The notes: generated by a model not told the origin, from the sequence alone. A stretch of 64,000 nt of DNA from Bradyrhizobium sp. WBOS07 (GCF_024585165.1 NZ_CP029008.1:62001-126000), one strand, 5' to 3'. Shown: positions 43,862-57,177, numbered from the stretch's first letter. Made by a program: numbers and translations.

Positions 43862-46012
43862 ATGCGGCGGATCGGGGGGCGGGACATCGTTGCAGCGATT
43901 CTGATTGCGCTCCTCGCGGGCGCAATTTTCACGTCGCCGCCGCTTCAGGTCCTGCAAGGCCTCTCGCTCGACGTCCTCACGGCGCTGCGCGGCAAGCTCA
44001 TCGGCGACCGCCGCGATCCCGCCAATTCGCCGGTCGTCGTCGTGGCGATCGACAATGAAACCTACGAGACGGCGCCCTTCAAGGGATCGCCGACGCAGAC
44101 CTGGACGCGCGAGATCGGCCGCGTGCTCGGCAGCATCACCGAAGGCGGCGCCAGGGTGATCGGCTTCGACGTCATCTTCAAGAACTCGATCGAGCAATCG
44201 GAGATTCCCTTTGGCGACACCGCACTTGGCGGCCGCATGAAAGGATTCGACCGGGATTATCTGCTCGCGCTGCGGCAAATCTCAGACAGCGGCAAATTGG
44301 TGCTTGGCGAAATCCTCAGCAACGACCATCCGGAAGTGCCCTATCGCGCCCAGCAAGTGGCCGTGCGCAACACCGTCCGGGCACTCAACGTCCACACCGA
44401 CCAGGACGACGTCATCCGGCGAATGCCGCTGAGCTTCGCCATCGAGGGACGGCCGGTCCCCGCGATGGCGGTCGAGCTCGCTGCGCGCGCGACCGGCGCA
44501 AAGCCCGAGATTGCGCCTTCCGGCGCGACCGCTTTGTCCGGCTACGCGATCCCGAGCGCGGTGCCGAATACGATGACGCTCAACTTCCGCGGGCTCGGAG
44601 GCGACATCCCGACCTTTTCCTTCGTCGACCTGCGCGCCTGCGTCGAGAAGGGCGACCGCGATTTCTTTCGCCGCGCTTTCGACGGCAAGGTCGTGCTGCT
44701 CGGCACCGTGCTGAATTTCGAGGACCGCAAGCTCACCTCGATGCGCCTGTCCGGCGGTCGTGACGGCACGCCGGCCGCGCGATGCGCCCTGCCCGCGCCG
44801 GCAAGCACGCCGCAGAAATCCCGCAGCGACGTCGCGGGCGTGTTCGTCCACGCCACGGCGGTCCGGAACCTGATGGAGCATGACGCCGTAACCGAGCTCG
44901 GCTTTCCGATGCGGGCCGTTGTCACGATCGCGTTCGCGGCAATCATTGCCTGCGCGGCCTGCGCGCTCGCACCCGGCGGCGCCGTGATCGTCTGGTTCGT
45001 GCTCACCGCCGTCTATGCCGCAATTGCCGTCGCGGCCTTCGTTCACGCCCGGGCGCTGCCGCTGACCGAACCGGCGCTCGCGAGCCTTGCCGCGATCGCG
45101 ATGATGATCGGCTACCGCTTCGTGCTGGCCGAGCGCGACGAGCGGTTCCTGCGCAAGAGCTTTGCGCTCTATCTCGCCCCCGAGGTGATCGAGACCATGG
45201 TCGCCTCCGGCAAGATGCCGGCACTCGGCGGCGAGATGCGCAACGTCACCATGTTCTTCTCCGATCTCAGCGGCTTCTCGTCCATCGCCGAGACCATGAC
45301 GCCGGGCGAGCTGGTGACGCTGATGAACGAATATCTGTCCGCCATGACCGATATCATCGAAAGCCACGGCGGTTACGTCGACAAATATATCGGCGATTCC
45401 ATCGTCGCCATGTTCGGCGCGCCGGCCGACGATCCCGCACACGCAACCAAGGCCGTTCGCGCCGCGCTGAAATGCCACGAAAAGCTCGCGGAGCTCAACG
45501 CCGATCACCCTGCCTTCGCCGGGCGCGGCCTGTCGCATCGCATCGGGCTGAACAGCGGCGAGGCCGTGGTCGGCAACATCGGCTCGCGCCGCCGCTTCAA
45601 TTACACCGTGATGAGCGACACCGTGAACGTCGCCTCGCGGCTCGAGGGCGCCAACAAATATTACGGCACGGCAATCATGGCGTCGGAAACCACGATGGCG
45701 CAGACCGGCGATGCCTTCGCCTGGCGCGAGCTCGATGCGATCAGGGTGCTGGGTCGCGGCGAGGCCATCAAGGTGTTCGAGCCGTTGGCCGAGACGGGCG
45801 CCGAGAGCGGCCAGCAGGCAAAGGTGGCTGCCGTCTATGCGGAAGGGCTCGCCTGCTGGCGCGCGCGGGACTTCGCGAAGGCGACCGACGTTTTTGGGCA
45901 GATGGCAGAGGCCGATCCGGCATCGGCCCTGTTCGCCAAGCGCGCGCAGGCGTTCACCGCAAACCCACCGCCGCTGGATTGGACTCCGGTCAATACGCTG
46001 GAGGGGAAGTAG
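43862..46012 (+). CDS. CHASE2-domain class III adenylate/guanylate cyclase
   Basis: 716 residues. A membrane helix (about 8-25), a periplasmic CHASE2 sensor (about 30-330, with RRDPANSPVVVVAIDNE, GGARVIGFDVIF and VPAMAVELAARA), three membrane helices (about 347-420), then a cyclase domain (about 455-640). MFFSDLSGFSSIAE and DKYIGDSIVAMFGAP give the two metal-binding Asp residues and the substrate Lys; MSDTVNVASRLEG holds the Asp and Asn expected of an adenylate cyclase. A C-terminal TPR-like tail follows. The product is probably cAMP. Confidence 0.93.
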   Translation: MRRIGGRDIVAAILIALLAGAIFTSPPLQVLQGLSLDVLTALRGKLIGDRRDPANSPVVVVAIDNETYETAPFKGSPTQTWTREIGRVLGSITEGGARVIGFDVIFKNSIEQSEIPFGDTALGGRMKGFDRDYLLALRQISDSGKLVLGEILSNDHPEVPYRAQQVAVRNTVRALNVHTDQDDVIRRMPLSFAIEGRPVPAMAVELAARATGAKPEIAPSGATALSGYAIPSAVPNTMTLNFRGLGGDIPTFSFVDLRACVEKGDRDFFRRAFDGKVVLLGTVLNFEDRKLTSMRLSGGRDGTPAARCALPAPASTPQKSRSDVAGVFVHATAVRNLMEHDAVTELGFPMRAVVTIAFAAIIACAACALAPGGAVIVWFVLTAVYAAIAVAAFVHARALPLTEPALASLAAIAMMIGYRFVLAERDERFLRKSFALYLAPEVIETMVASGKMPALGGEMRNVTMFFSDLSGFSSIAETMTPGELVTLMNEYLSAMTDIIESHGGYVDKYIGDSIVAMFGAPADDPAHATKAVRAALKCHEKLAELNADHPAFAGRGLSHRIGLNSGEAVVGNIGSRRRFNYTVMSDTVNVASRLEGANKYYGTAIMASETTMAQTGDAFAWRELDAIRVLGRGEAIKVFEPLAETGAESGQQAKVAAVYAEGLACWRARDFAKATDVFGQMAEADPASALFAKRAQAFTANPPPLDWTPVNTLEGK

Positions 46013-46019
46013 CGGCACT

Positions 46020-46042
46020 ACCCTCCCCCTCCAGGGGAGGGT
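46020..46042. terminator. Bidirectional hairpin between convergent genes
   Basis: ACCCTCCCC and GGGGAGGGT form a perfect 9-bp stem around loop CTCCA. It lies between the cyclase stop and the pobA stop. There is no T-run, so it may be a palindromic repeat that also ends transcription. Confidence 0.6.
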
Positions 46043-46056
46043 GAAGTCGAATGTCT

Positions 46057-47292
<1,236 letters not shown>

Positions 47293-47315
47293 TCATTGTC
47301 TTGTACTATTCGAAC

Positions 47316-48179
47316 ATGAAAGGCCCTGCGCCCGCGATCCGGATCTACAACCTGTTCGGCGAGTCCGGCGACTTGCCCGACGTCGTGCATTGCGAGACCA
47401 TCGCGTCACGCTCGGTGCTGCATGACTGGACCCTGGCCGTGCACCGCCACGCCCGGCTGCACCAGGTGCTACTGATCGAGCGCGGCGGCGGCGAGGCCAC
47501 GCTGGACGGACGCGTGGTGCCGCTGAGGCCCATGCAGGTCGTCAACGTGCCGGTCGGCCACGTCCACGGCTTCCGCTTCGTGCCCGACACGCAAGGCTGG
47601 GTGCTGACCATCGCCGCGGAGATTCTGGACGAGGCGCTGCTCGCCGCCGAGGGCCTTCGCGGCGCGCTGTCGCGCTCGGCCGTGGTGCGCGGCACGCCGC
47701 AGATCCGCGCCATCATGAAGCAGATCTTCGCCGAGCACGCCGCACGCGATTTCGGCCGCGCGCATGTGCTGCGCGCGTTGTCGTCCGCCATGATCGGGCT
47801 GGTGGCACGCGCGCTCACGAGCGAGAGCGGCGTGAACAATGCGGTCGAATCCGGCTTGTTCCGCCGCTTCGAGGCGCTATTGGAGCAGCACCATCTGGAG
47901 CGTTGGAGCGTCGCCGACTATGCCGAGGCGCTGGCGGTGACGCCGACCCATCTCAACCGGATCACACGGGCGGCGACCGGCGATACCGCCTCGCACCTCA
48001 TCCTCAACCGCCTGATCCGCGAGGCGCGGCGGAACCTGGTCTACACCAATCTGCCGGTCTCGACGATCGCCTACACGCTCGGCTTCGAGGATCCCGCCTA
48101 TTTCAGCCGCGTCTATGCCGCAGCCACGGGCGTGTCGCCGCGCGCCTTCCGCGCGCAGCTCCATGGCGAAGAGACCTGA
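47316..48179 (+). CDS. pobR: AraC-family regulator of pobA (PobR-like)
   Basis: 287 residues from the ATG at 47316; an ATG at 47280 is in frame but would add a hydrophobic stretch not expected here. An N-terminal cupin sensor (VHRHARLHQVLLIERGGGEA, RPMQVVNVPVGHVHGFRF) precedes two C-terminal helix-turn-helix units (SVADYAEALAVTPTHLNRIT and VSTIAYTLGFEDPAYFSRVY). Divergent placement beside pobA and overall likeness to PobR-type AraC proteins point to activation of pobA by 4-hydroxybenzoate. Confidence 0.88.
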   Translation: MKGPAPAIRIYNLFGESGDLPDVVHCETIASRSVLHDWTLAVHRHARLHQVLLIERGGGEATLDGRVVPLRPMQVVNVPVGHVHGFRFVPDTQGWVLTIAAEILDEALLAAEGLRGALSRSAVVRGTPQIRAIMKQIFAEHAARDFGRAHVLRALSSAMIGLVARALTSESGVNNAVESGLFRRFEALLEQHHLERWSVADYAEALAVTPTHLNRITRAATGDTASHLILNRLIREARRNLVYTNLPVSTIAYTLGFEDPAYFSRVYAAATGVSPRAFRAQLHGEET

Positions 48180-48183
48180 AGCC

Positions 48184-48810
48184 TCACACATCGAAGAACA
48201 CCGTCTCCTCCGGCCCCTGCAGATTGATCGTGAAGGAATACACGACCTTGCCGCCACGCTCGCCGCGCTTTGCGATCAGGGTCGAGCGCCGCGACGGCTG
48301 CTCGATCAAATTGAGCACGGGGTCGGCGGCGTTGGCGGCTTCCTCGTCCGAGAAATAGAGCCGGGTATTGAGGCCGATATTGATGCCGCGCGCGACGATC
48401 CAGACATTGACGTGCGGCGCGCATGTCCGGCCTGCTTTGTCGACGATCGCGCCCGGCTTGATGGTCTCGAACGTCACGAGGCCGCTCTCGAAGTCGGAGC
48501 CGGCGCGGCCCCAGCCGCGAAACTCCTCATCCGGCGCGCCGGCCGAACGATCGGCTGGATGGTTGTAGCGCCCGCTGGCATTGGCCTGCCAGATCTCCAG
48601 CAGCACGTCGCGCAGCGGCGTGCCGGTGCCGTCGAGCACCTTGCCTTCCAGCGTGATGCGCTCGCCCTGCGTGTTCGGCGTTGTCAGCACGTTCGAGAAG
48701 TTCTTCTCGAAGATGTCGAAGCCGGCCATCGCCGGGATCAGGCCGATATGGACGTAGGGTCCGGCCGTCTGCGAGGCGGTTTCCTTGAGATAGTTGAGCG
48801 GCTGCGGCAT
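48184..48810 (-). CDS. pcaG: Protocatechuate 3,4-dioxygenase alpha subunit
   Basis: 208 residues from the ATG at 48810. The fold core is clear: ETASQTAGPYVHIGL, VLLEIWQANASGRYNH, FRGWGRAGSDFESGLVTFETI (core WGRAGSDFESGLVTF) and CAPHVNVWIVARG. HVN stands where the beta subunit has HIH, so this subunit lacks the iron site, as is normal for PcaG. It starts 16 bases after the pcaH stop, so the two are co-translated. Confidence 0.95.
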   Translation of the reverse strand: MPQPLNYLKETASQTAGPYVHIGLIPAMAGFDIFEKNFSNVLTTPNTQGERITLEGKVLDGTGTPLRDVLLEIWQANASGRYNHPADRSAGAPDEEFRGWGRAGSDFESGLVTFETIKPGAIVDKAGRTCAPHVNVWIVARGINIGLNTRLYFSDEEAANAADPVLNLIEQPSRRSTLIAKRGERGGKVVYSFTINLQGPEETVFFDV

Positions 48811-48826
48811 GATTGGATTTCCTGGC

Positions 48827-50635
<1,809 letters not shown>

Positions 50636-50724
50636 TCAAGCCGTGATAACGATACCGTCTTTCGGAAGACCAGCTCTGGCCAATTCCACTGGTTGCGCGC
50701 GGGCCGCCACGCTAGAATTGGTTT

Positions 50725-52029
50725 ATGACAGTGACCGACATTGCGAGCCGGACCTACAATCACAGCTGGCGGCTGGATCCCATCATCCGCAGCCTGCTTG
50801 ATACCGATTTCTACAAGCTATTGATGTTGCAAATGATTCGGGAGACCTACCCGAGTCAGCAGGTGACCTTCTCGGTCATCAACCGCTCGCGCCATGTGCG
50901 GCTCGCCGAGATCATCGACGAGAGCGAGCTGCGCGCCCAGCTCGATCATGCCCGCACCATCCGCTTCACCAAGAAGGAGCTGATCTGGCTCGCCGGCAAC
51001 ACCTTCTACGGCAAGACCCACATGTTCTCGGCGGACTTCATCCGCTGGCTGGCCGAATTCCGCCTGCCCGAATACGAGCTGCGCAAGGTCGAGGGCCAGT
51101 ACGAGCTGCATTTCCACGGGCCGTGGACCCACACCACGATGTGGGAGATCCCGGCGCTCGCCATCCTCAACGAGCTGCGCTCCCGTGCGGCGATCAAGGG
51201 CCGCGGCCGCTTCGAGCTCGACGTGCTCTATGCCCGCGCCAAGGCCAAGCTCTGGACCAAGGTGGAGCGTCTTCGCAAACTGGAAAACCTGCGCCTGTCC
51301 GACTTCGGCACCCGCCGCCGTCACGGCTTCCTCTGGCAGCGCTGGTGCGTCGAGGCGGTGAAGGAGGGCCTCGGCTCGTCCTTCATCGGGACGTCCAACG
51401 TGCTGCTGGCGATGGACAACGACCTCGAGGCGATCGGCACCAATGCGCATGAGCTGCCGATGGTCGCGGCCGCGCTCGCCAAGGACGACGAGGAATTGCG
51501 CTGGGCGCCCTATCGCATCCTCGACCAGTGGCGCCAGACCTATGGCGGCAACCTCCTGATCGCACTGCCCGATGCCTTCGGCACCAAGGCCTTCCTGCGC
51601 GATGCGCCGGAATGGGTCGCCGACTGGACTGGCTTCCGGCCCGACAGCGCGCCGCCGATTCAGGCCGGCGAGGAAATCGTCGCGTGGTGGGAGAAGAAGG
51701 GCCGCAACCCCAAGGACAAGCTGCTCGTTTTCTCCGACGCGATGGATGTCGGCTCGATCGAGGAGACCTATCACCACTTTGCCGGCCGGGTGCGGCTCTC
51801 CTTCGGCTGGGGCACCAACCTCACCAACGACTTCGTCGGCTGCACGCCGGACGGCTCGTTCAACCTCGATCCGATCTCGCTGGTCTGCAAGGTGTCGTCG
51901 GTCGACGGCCATCCCGCCGTCAAGCTCTCCGATAATCCGGAGAAGGCGACCGGCATCCCCTCGGAGATCGAGCGGTACCTGCGCGTGTTCGGCGACGCCG
52001 GGCGCGTGCGCAAGCCGGTGCTGGTGTAG
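50725..52029 (+). CDS. pncB: Nicotinate phosphoribosyltransferase
   Basis: 434 residues, standard length. [16 protein letters not shown] at the N-terminus, [50 protein letters not shown] with the active His, and [17 protein letters not shown] with [10 protein letters not shown] are PncB signatures. It makes nicotinate mononucleotide for NAD salvage. No partner gene is adjacent. Confidence 0.97.
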   Translation: MTVTDIASRTYNHSWRLDPIIRSLLDTDFYKLLMLQMIRETYPSQQVTFSVINRSRHVRLAEIIDESELRAQLDHARTIRFTKKELIWLAGNTFYGKTHMFSADFIRWLAEFRLPEYELRKVEGQYELHFHGPWTHTTMWEIPALAILNELRSRAAIKGRGRFELDVLYARAKAKLWTKVERLRKLENLRLSDFGTRRRHGFLWQRWCVEAVKEGLGSSFIGTSNVLLAMDNDLEAIGTNAHELPMVAAALAKDDEELRWAPYRILDQWRQTYGGNLLIALPDAFGTKAFLRDAPEWVADWTGFRPDSAPPIQAGEEIVAWWEKKGRNPKDKLLVFSDAMDVGSIEETYHHFAGRVRLSFGWGTNLTNDFVGCTPDGSFNLDPISLVCKVSSVDGHPAVKLSDNPEKATGIPSEIERYLRVFGDAGRVRKPVLV

Positions 52030-52260
52030 CCCGGGACACGTCCGTCCTCGCCCAAGCAGGGCGCACACGACGAATCCGACAATTCGGTCGGGCGATTTGA
52101 CGGCATTTGACGCAATCTGCAGGCGATCATTTCACGACGCCTTTACCCTGCGACGCAGTCCTCCGCCCCTTTCAGGCCGAGTTAAGCAACCATCGCTTCT
52201 ACTTCGCATTGCAGGCGCGGCGCTCCGTTAGGGGCAGCGCGCGATTCGGGGAACGCCAGG

Positions 52261-53574
52261 GTGTTTCGCAGAACAGCGACGTCGATGAAGAGGCGTAGCT
52301 TCCTTCACGTCATCAAGCTTGTCTCGCCTTTCGTGATGGTCGTCGTGCTCCAGGCGGCGATCGCGGGATTCAGCCTGGAGGTGATGTCGTCGGTTCGCGC
52401 CTATGTCGCAGGCGAAGCATTCTGGTCGCGTTCGCAGAAGAACGCCGTCTATTTCCTCAATCTCTATCTGCATTCCGGCGAGCCCAGCCAATTCGCGCAG
52501 TACCAGGCCTCGCTCGCCGTCCCCATCGGCGACGAGTTCGCGCGCTGGGCGCTTGAGCGCGATCCGGTCGACGTCGAGGCGGCCCGCATCGGCTTCCTGC
52601 AAGGCGGCAACCATCCCGATGACGTCCCGGGATTGATCTGGCTGTTTCGCTACTTCAACCGCGTCAGCTTCCTCCAGGAAGCGATCCGGGAGTGGAGAGC
52701 CACCGATCCCATGCTGCTGGAGCTGAGCGTCTTCGGCGAGGTCATTCGGTCCGAGTGGCAGAACGGTCCTCTTCAGGACGCAAGCCGCGTGCAAGCCCTG
52801 TCGTCGCGGCTCTCCGAGCTCAACACCCAGTTCACGGTGCATGCCAAGCGGTTCTCGGCCGTCCTCGGTGAAGGCTCCCGCGCCATCAAGCTGACGCTGA
52901 CCGGCATCAACATCGTCACCGCCGCCGTGCTCGCCCTGCTGCTGATCTGGCACACCAGACGATTGGTGCTGCAACGACAGGCGTTCGAGAACGCATTGCA
53001 TGCCGAGAAGGAACGTCTGGCCTTCCTGGCTTCGCACGACTGGCTGACCGGCCTGTCCAACCGCCGCGCCTTCGAGGCGCGACTGCAGGGCGAGCTGGAC
53101 GCTGCGGCAGCGGGTTCGCTCAGCCTGATCCTGCTCGACCTCGACCAGTTCAAGAATGTCAACGACAGCTGCGGGCATCTTGCCGGCGATCGCCTGCTCT
53201 GCCAGGTCGCGCGTCTGCTGCAACAGGACCGGCGTCCGCACGATTTGGTGGCGCGCCTGGGCGGCGACGAGTTCGGCCTCATCCTGCCGCAGTGCTCGCC
53301 TTACGACGCGGTCGATACCGCCGAACGGCTGCGGCGATCGATCGAGATGTTCACCTTCGCCTGGGACGATCGCTGCTTTGCGGTGACCGCCAGCATCGGC
53401 GTCGCCTGCATCGCCGACAGCACCACCACGCTCGAGGACGCGATGCGGCGCGCGGATGCCGCCTGCTATCGCGCCAAGGAGAAGGGACGCAACCGGGTCC
53501 AGGTCGACGGCGGGAGACCCGACGTCGTGCTCGTTGCAGCCCGGCCGCGCGAGGCCGTGGCGGGGCGAGGCTGA
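52261..53574 (+). CDS. Membrane-bound GGDEF diguanylate cyclase
   Basis: 437 residues from a GTG at 52261; MKRRSF at 52285 is an alternative start. Membrane helix 1 (about 20-42), a periplasmic helical sensor (about 43-210), helix 2 (about 215-238), then a GGDEF domain (about 262-420). LDQFKNVNDSCGHLAGDRLL and ARLGGDEFGLI are intact, and the I-site RPHD lies five residues before GGDEF, so product inhibition is expected. It should make c-di-GMP and balance the EAL and HD-GYP enzymes in the window. Confidence 0.94.
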   Translation: MFRRTATSMKRRSFLHVIKLVSPFVMVVVLQAAIAGFSLEVMSSVRAYVAGEAFWSRSQKNAVYFLNLYLHSGEPSQFAQYQASLAVPIGDEFARWALERDPVDVEAARIGFLQGGNHPDDVPGLIWLFRYFNRVSFLQEAIREWRATDPMLLELSVFGEVIRSEWQNGPLQDASRVQALSSRLSELNTQFTVHAKRFSAVLGEGSRAIKLTLTGINIVTAAVLALLLIWHTRRLVLQRQAFENALHAEKERLAFLASHDWLTGLSNRRAFEARLQGELDAAAAGSLSLILLDLDQFKNVNDSCGHLAGDRLLCQVARLLQQDRRPHDLVARLGGDEFGLILPQCSPYDAVDTAERLRRSIEMFTFAWDDRCFAVTASIGVACIADSTTTLEDAMRRADAACYRAKEKGRNRVQVDGGRPDVVLVAARPREAVAGRG

Positions 53575-53851
53575 TCGCCGCCTGCGAGCCGCTTCCGCTC
53601 CGGCCACGAGGACCAGCCGCGCTCCAGGCATAAACTGCCTCCTGAGCAGTTTGTGCGTAAGGCGCCAAGGCCGCAACGACCCGGTTGTGGTCCCCCGGCC
53701 ACATCATTCCCGAAAACGTTGCGTCTTTCGCATTCCGACACTTCGCCTTGCGCGCCGGTCCAAGAAGGCCGAGGCCTCCATCACTAAGCATTGCAGCTGC
53801 CCCGCGTTGCCGCCGGATTCCGTCCGGGCCGCATTGTGAACGGAGTTTGCT

Positions 53852-56515
53852 TTGTCTTGGAATGATCGGATGACCTCGCCGCATGTCAGCGCTGCAACCA
53901 CGCGCCCGCGACGCGCGCTCCTCTTGAGCACCGCGATCAGTGCCCTTGCCGCAGGCGCCACACTGCCCTGGTTGACCGCGCCGGCAGTAGCGGCCTGCGT
54001 GATCACCGGTGGCGGTTCGCAGACGGCGCTTCAATCGGGCGATTCGATCACCTGCACCGGGGCGGGAAACACCCTCGTCAAGACGGCACCGGGGGTCAGC
54101 GGCGTCACCGCCAACATCGGCGACGGCACCGCGACGTCCGTGAACGATCCCGCCTTTGCGGGCGTCATCTTCGAAGCCGCATCCAATGGCGCGATCAATG
54201 TTTCCGGCAACGCGTCGATCACGTCCGCCAACAGCGACGGCATTGCATTGGTCAGCGGCAGCAACAACAACGTCATCGCGATAGATGCGGGTGCCGTCGT
54301 CGGGTCGTCGTCCGTCGGAGCGTCGGGACTCGCCCTGTCCAATTCCAGCAACAACATCGTCGTCATCGGGGGAACGGTCGGGAGCGCCGCGCCCTTAACG
54401 AGCGGCATTGGGATCGGCACTGGAGCGGCAAGCAACCAGGTCAACATCCTGCTGGGCGGGGTGGTCCAATCCAGCAATGTCGGCGCTATCGATCTCAACG
54501 GCGCGGGCGCCGGCAATACCATCGACAACGCGGGGACGATTTCGAGTGCTTCCGGCGCCGCGATCCTCGGCTCGGCCAATCAGGATTCCGTCATCAACTC
54601 CGGCACGATCATGACCGGCGCCAGCACGGCCGTGGACCTCAAGGACGGCCACGACGTCTTCGCGCTGCATGCCGGATCGAACATCACGGGCGCGGTCCTC
54701 GGCGGTAACGGAACGGACACGCTGCGGTTCGGCGGGACAGCCGATAGCTCTTTTGATCTCGGCACATTCGGTGCGGCCCAGCAGTTCCGGGAGTTCGAAG
54801 CGCTGGAAAAGACCGGCAGCTCCACCTGGACATTGACGGGCTCGACGACGGATACGGCGACGATGAATGTCCAGGCCGGCATCCTCGTCGTCAGCGGCGC
54901 AATGTCCAATGTTGCGACGACGGTCAGCAGCGGCGGCACGATCGGGGGAGACGGTGCGATCGGCGATCTCACCGTGCTGTCGGGCGGCAGGGTCGCGCCC
55001 GGCGGCTTTGGTTTGCTCACGGCGTACGGCAACGCCACATTCAACGCCGGGTCGGCCTACGCGATCTCCGTCAACGCGGCCGGTCAATCCGACAAGATTT
55101 CCGCCGTGGGCGCCACGTTGAACGGTGGCACCGTCGCAGTTACCACGCTTGCGGGCGCCTACGCGCCTTCGACGCAATACACGATCCTCAGCACGACGAG
55201 CGGTATCACCGGATCCTTCGCAAACGTCACGCTGAGCGGATACAACCCGCAGTTCTTCACCCCCACCCTTAGCTACGACGGGTTCTCCGTATTCCTGACG
55301 CTCAATTACAACACGGTTGTCTTCCAATCCGTCGCCCAAACGCAGAACCAGAAGGCGGTGGCCGGCGCATTGAGTGCGTTCGGCCCCAACCTGCCCTTCC
55401 TCGCATCGTTCGCCGGCCAGAGCGATGCCCAGCTGCGCACCAGCATGGACCAACTTTCGGGGGAAGCCGCCACGGCAGCCCAGCAGGGCGCTTTCCAGTT
55501 CACGGGCCAGTTCCTCGGCCTCATGCTCGATCCATTCGTCAGCGGACGCGGGACCTTGGGCAGCGCCACAGGCGACACCGTGCTCGGCTTCAACCCCGAG
55601 CGCGCCGCGTTTCCCCATGATATTGCGCTGGCCTACAACAAGGTCTTGGGCGCACCGGCCGCGCCGACCTTTGCGGAGCGCTGGACCGCCTGGGGAACGG
55701 CGTTCGGCGGCGCCAACCGCACCGGCGGCGATCCCGTCGTGATCGGCAGCCACGACCTCAGCGCACGCGCGGGCGGCGTCGCGGCCGGAGCCGACTATCA
55801 TGTCAGCCGTGACGCGATCGTCGGCTTTGCGCTCTCCGGCGGCGGCACCAAATGGGATCTGGCGCAGGCGCTGGGCGGCGGCAAGAGCGATGCGCTGCAG
55901 GCCGGCGTCTATACCGCGTTGCGTACCGGCTCGGCCTATTTCGCCGCCTCGCTCGCCGTGGCCAACCACTGGATGTCGACAGACCGCCTCGCGCCGTTCA
56001 GCAATCAGCTCACCGCGAAATTCAACGCGCAGACCTTCGGCGGCCGCATCGAGGGCGGCTATCGCTTCGCGACGCCGATCGGCGGCTTCACGCCCTACGC
56101 AGCGGCACAGGCGCAGGCGTTTCACACGCCGACTTACACCGAGGCTGATCTGGCGGGCGGCGGTCTTGGGCTGACGTATCAGGGCCGTACCGCCTCTCAC
56201 ACCAGGAGCGAGCTCGGCGCACGCTTCGATCGGGCGGCACTGATCGCACCGAATGCGGTCCTGACGTTGCGCGGCCGCGCGGCCTGGGCGCATGATTGGG
56301 TCAGCGATCCGGCACTCCTCGCCGCGTTCCAGGGGCTCCCCGCCGCGAGCTTCATCGTCAATGGTGCGACGCCGGCGAAGGACGCCGCGCTCGCATCTGC
56401 CGGCGCCGAGCTGAAGTTTTCGAACGGTGTTTCCCTGTCTGCCAAGTTCGACGGCGAGTTCGCGGCCCGCAGCACCACATATTCCGGCACTGCGAGCCTT
56501 CGATACGCCTGGTAA
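53852..56515 (+). CDS. Large autotransporter with beta-helix passenger
   Basis: 887 residues from a TTG at 53852, preceded by GGAG at a 6-base distance; ATG at 53870 is an alternative. A long signal region ends near APAVAACV. The passenger (about 50-560) is a Ser/Gly/Asn/Ala-rich right-handed beta helix (GNTLVKTAPG, SGNASITSANSDGIAL, SSGGTIGGDGAIGDLTVLSG with the autotransporter-associated repeat). The C-terminal 280 or so residues form a 12-strand barrel that ends GTASLRYAW with the usual aromatic end. It is probably an adhesin; no protease site seen. Confidence 0.92.
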   Translation: MSWNDRMTSPHVSAATTRPRRALLLSTAISALAAGATLPWLTAPAVAACVITGGGSQTALQSGDSITCTGAGNTLVKTAPGVSGVTANIGDGTATSVNDPAFAGVIFEAASNGAINVSGNASITSANSDGIALVSGSNNNVIAIDAGAVVGSSSVGASGLALSNSSNNIVVIGGTVGSAAPLTSGIGIGTGAASNQVNILLGGVVQSSNVGAIDLNGAGAGNTIDNAGTISSASGAAILGSANQDSVINSGTIMTGASTAVDLKDGHDVFALHAGSNITGAVLGGNGTDTLRFGGTADSSFDLGTFGAAQQFREFEALEKTGSSTWTLTGSTTDTATMNVQAGILVVSGAMSNVATTVSSGGTIGGDGAIGDLTVLSGGRVAPGGFGLLTAYGNATFNAGSAYAISVNAAGQSDKISAVGATLNGGTVAVTTLAGAYAPSTQYTILSTTSGITGSFANVTLSGYNPQFFTPTLSYDGFSVFLTLNYNTVVFQSVAQTQNQKAVAGALSAFGPNLPFLASFAGQSDAQLRTSMDQLSGEAATAAQQGAFQFTGQFLGLMLDPFVSGRGTLGSATGDTVLGFNPERAAFPHDIALAYNKVLGAPAAPTFAERWTAWGTAFGGANRTGGDPVVIGSHDLSARAGGVAAGADYHVSRDAIVGFALSGGGTKWDLAQALGGGKSDALQAGVYTALRTGSAYFAASLAVANHWMSTDRLAPFSNQLTAKFNAQTFGGRIEGGYRFATPIGGFTPYAAAQAQAFHTPTYTEADLAGGGLGLTYQGRTASHTRSELGARFDRAALIAPNAVLTLRGRAAWAHDWVSDPALLAAFQGLPAASFIVNGATPAKDAALASAGAELKFSNGVSLSAKFDGEFAARSTTYSGTASLRYAW

Positions 56516-56525
56516 CGGCGATCCC

Positions 56526-57161
56526 TCATCGAGATGGCGGTGCGCCCACCGGCAGAATCCCGAGGCCGGCGAGATGCACGTCGATGAACTGGTCGACCTG
56601 CTGGCGCAGCATCTGGGGCGGCACGGCCACCATGCGCTCCTCGAGACCGAGCGAGATGATGCCGTGCACGGCGGAGAACAGCGTGCGCGACAGCAGCGCG
56701 ATCTTCACGTCATCCGCATCCGGCAGCAGCCGCACCAGGGGTGCATGCATCAACGCGAAGGCGTCCATGACCATCTGCAGGATGTCGTCGGGATAGGGGC
56801 GGTCATCCTCCATCCGGTGCTCGAACAGCGAGCGCAGCAGGTTGGCGTGCCCGGCAAAGAAGTCGAGATAGGTCGCGGCAAGTCCGTAGAGCTGGCGCAC
56901 GGGGTCATCGGCGGGAACGCCGCGAAGCCGGGCCGTGAGGGCCTGAACCGTCTCCCGATTGACGGTCAGAATCACGCCGTCGAAGTCGCCGAACTCGTTA
57001 TAGACGCTGCCGACGGAACAGCCGGCGGCCTCCGCGACGTCCCGAACCTTTAATGATCTCAATCCCTTAGTGGCGATAATGCCGCGCGCGATCTCCAGGA
57101 TCTGGAGCCGCCGTCGACTTTTTTTCCGGTCTCGCGGCGATTTTTCTTGAACATTGTTCAT
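56526..57161 (-). CDS. TetR-family regulator
   Basis: 211 residues from the ATG at 57161; ATG at 57176 is an alternative. The HTH is ILEIARGIIATKGLRSLKVRD followed by VAEAAGCSVGSVYNEFGDF (each part of one helix pair). The C-terminal ligand domain is helical. Its start codon lies within a 13-bp palindrome, and a second identical copy lies 30 bases upstream, so it almost certainly represses itself and the divergent gene at 57213. Confidence 0.9.
   Translation of the reverse strand: MNNVQEKSPRDRKKSRRRLQILEIARGIIATKGLRSLKVRDVAEAAGCSVGSVYNEFGDFDGVILTVNRETVQALTARLRGVPADDPVRQLYGLAATYLDFFAGHANLLRSLFEHRMEDDRPYPDDILQMVMDAFALMHAPLVRLLPDADDVKIALLSRTLFSAVHGIISLGLEERMVAVPPQMLRQQVDQFIDVHLAGLGILPVGAPPSR
57148..57160. 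promoter_or_regulatory. TetR operator copy 1
   Basis: TGAACATTGTTCA, a palindrome with one central base. It overlaps the start codon of the TetR gene on the minus strand, so bound repressor would also block translation-initiation-region transcription. Confidence 0.82.
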
Positions 57162-57177
57162 TTTCAAGCTACTCATG

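Noticed and set aside
50818..52068. Minus-strand 416-codon frame across pncB
   Set aside because: Antisense to pncB, which has all family motifs.
54395..56293. Minus-strand 632-codon frame across the autotransporter
   Set aside because: Antisense to the autotransporter; Arg-rich translation with no recognisable domain.
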